Positions 60,381 through 60,636 of a stretch of 60,636 nucleotides of DNA are shown in pieces. Source of the DNA: Terriglobales bacterium (GTDB taxonomy: Bacteria > Acidobacteriota > Terriglobia > Terriglobales > Acidobacteriaceae); assembly GCA_035624455.1 (NCBI GenBank), contig DASPRM010000147.1, forward strand, positions 1-60,636, in the 5' to 3' direction. The notes beneath the pieces are model-generated. The model saw only the letters and a list, made by a program, of their open reading frames with translations, was not told the DNA's origin and made no database searches. The translations under genes and the position numbers were made by a program. Every line of letters starts with the position of its first letter. The stretch's first letter is position 1.

Positions 60381-60636
60381 TCAGTAGGTGTAAAACAAAG
60401 TCTGGATTTCTGCCGTGGTCCGAGGCTTGAGCAGCGCCAACATCAGCAGAATCCTAGCCTTCTGCGGGTTGAGTTCGTCGGAGGCTACGAAGTTCATCTC
60501 ATCATCGTTCACTTCCACGTTGCGCCCGACGCTCCCAGTGACCACCCGGCTGCTTCTGACCACCACGACCCCTTTCTTGGCAGCTCTCGCGGCAGCCGAC
60601 AGGGAAGCTTTGTTCATGTTGCCATTGCCGACTCCG
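60381..60636 (-). CDS. Type II L-asparaginase, C-terminal end (5' part off right edge)
   Basis: Only the last 85 or so codons are inside the window; the frame runs open to the right edge. It reads GVGNGNMNKASLSAAARAAKKGVVVVRSSRVVTGSVGRN, then LNPQKARILLMLALLKPRTTAEIQTLFYTY at the end, matching the C-terminal domain of periplasmic asparaginases, where G-x-GNxN and VVxxSRxxxGxV are conserved. A start at 60617 would cut the conserved GVGNGN segment and is not the real one. Catalytic residues lie outside the window. It is followed by the Dcu-type transporter. Confidence 0.88.
   Translation of the reverse strand, partial: GVGNGNMNKASLSAAARAAKKGVVVVRSSRVVTGSVGRNVEVNDDEMNFVASDELNPQKARILLMLALLKPRTTAEIQTLFYTY

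Noticed and set aside
1-60636. Mobile elements, prophage, CRISPR, toxin-antitoxin
   Set aside because: No transposase, integrase, terminase, Cas protein, direct-repeat array or typical TA pair was seen.

Overview
The window most resembles a soil-type member of the Acidobacteriota (Terriglobia-like). This is inferred from gene content and intergenic repeats, not from a marker gene; no rRNA or tRNA was found. Indicators are a giant PKD/choice-of-anchor-D lipoprotein, an acidobacteria-type helical module inside a molybdoenzyme, small secreted proteins of a type common in that phylum, a PilZ-GAF-TonB fusion, and dispersed palindromes such as GTCATCCTGAGCGAAG. Nothing looks like a phage, plasmid, insertion sequence or CRISPR array.

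Layout. 1-5.2 kb: a very large surface lipoprotein running off the left edge and a PilX-like pilus protein. 5.5-7.2 kb: an S1/P1-type nuclease/phospholipase-like exoprotein and a PEBP protein. 7.7-18.6 kb: the most interesting block. It holds an FNR-like regulator, a second FNR paralogue that has lost its DNA-binding domain, a decaheme MtrA/DmsE cytochrome, an MtrB-like porin, an 11-heme cytochrome fused to a cytochrome b (CbcL-like), a NapC/ImcH-like seven-heme membrane cytochrome, and an AhbD/NirJ-type radical SAM enzyme. CRP-type boxes (GTGA-N6-TCAC and near matches) lie upstream of both regulators, the decaheme gene, the CbcL-like gene and the radical SAM gene. 18.8-21.3 kb: a dicarboxylate symporter and dapD. 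21.4-33.5 kb: a MoxR ATPase, alpha-glucan phosphorylase, 4-alpha-glucanotransferase, an osmoadaptation-type operon (trehalose synthase, glycosyltransferase, MscS-like protein), stress proteins and a membrane glycosyltransferase.

33.5-40.2 kb: two divergent PilZ genes, one a PilZ-GAF-TM-TonB fusion, followed by small secreted or membrane proteins. 40.3-44.6 kb: a Tat-exported PaoABC-like molybdenum hydroxylase in the order 2Fe-2S, Moco, FAD, plus a small Cys-rich gene. 45.3-49.7 kb: an RND efflux adaptor and pump. 50-58.8 kb: a zinc metallopeptidase, two LTxxQ-like small proteins, DUF2252, a polytopic membrane protein, DUF202, a sulfatase and a SYLF protein. 59-60.6 kb: a Dcu-family transporter and the end of an asparaginase gene.

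How it may work together. The 9.5-17.2 kb genes look like a complete electron path from membrane quinol (CbcL-like and ImcH-like proteins) through a periplasmic decaheme cytochrome into an outer-membrane MtrB-type barrel, as in extracellular electron transfer. The upstream FNR-like protein keeps four cysteines placed as in an FNR iron-sulfur sensor but has a CRP-like recognition helix (R-E-x-x-x-R), matching the CRP-type boxes. The simplest model is an oxygen- or redox-controlled local regulon, with the radical SAM enzyme supporting heme supply. This is inference from sequence; the physiological electron donor or acceptor cannot be read from the DNA.
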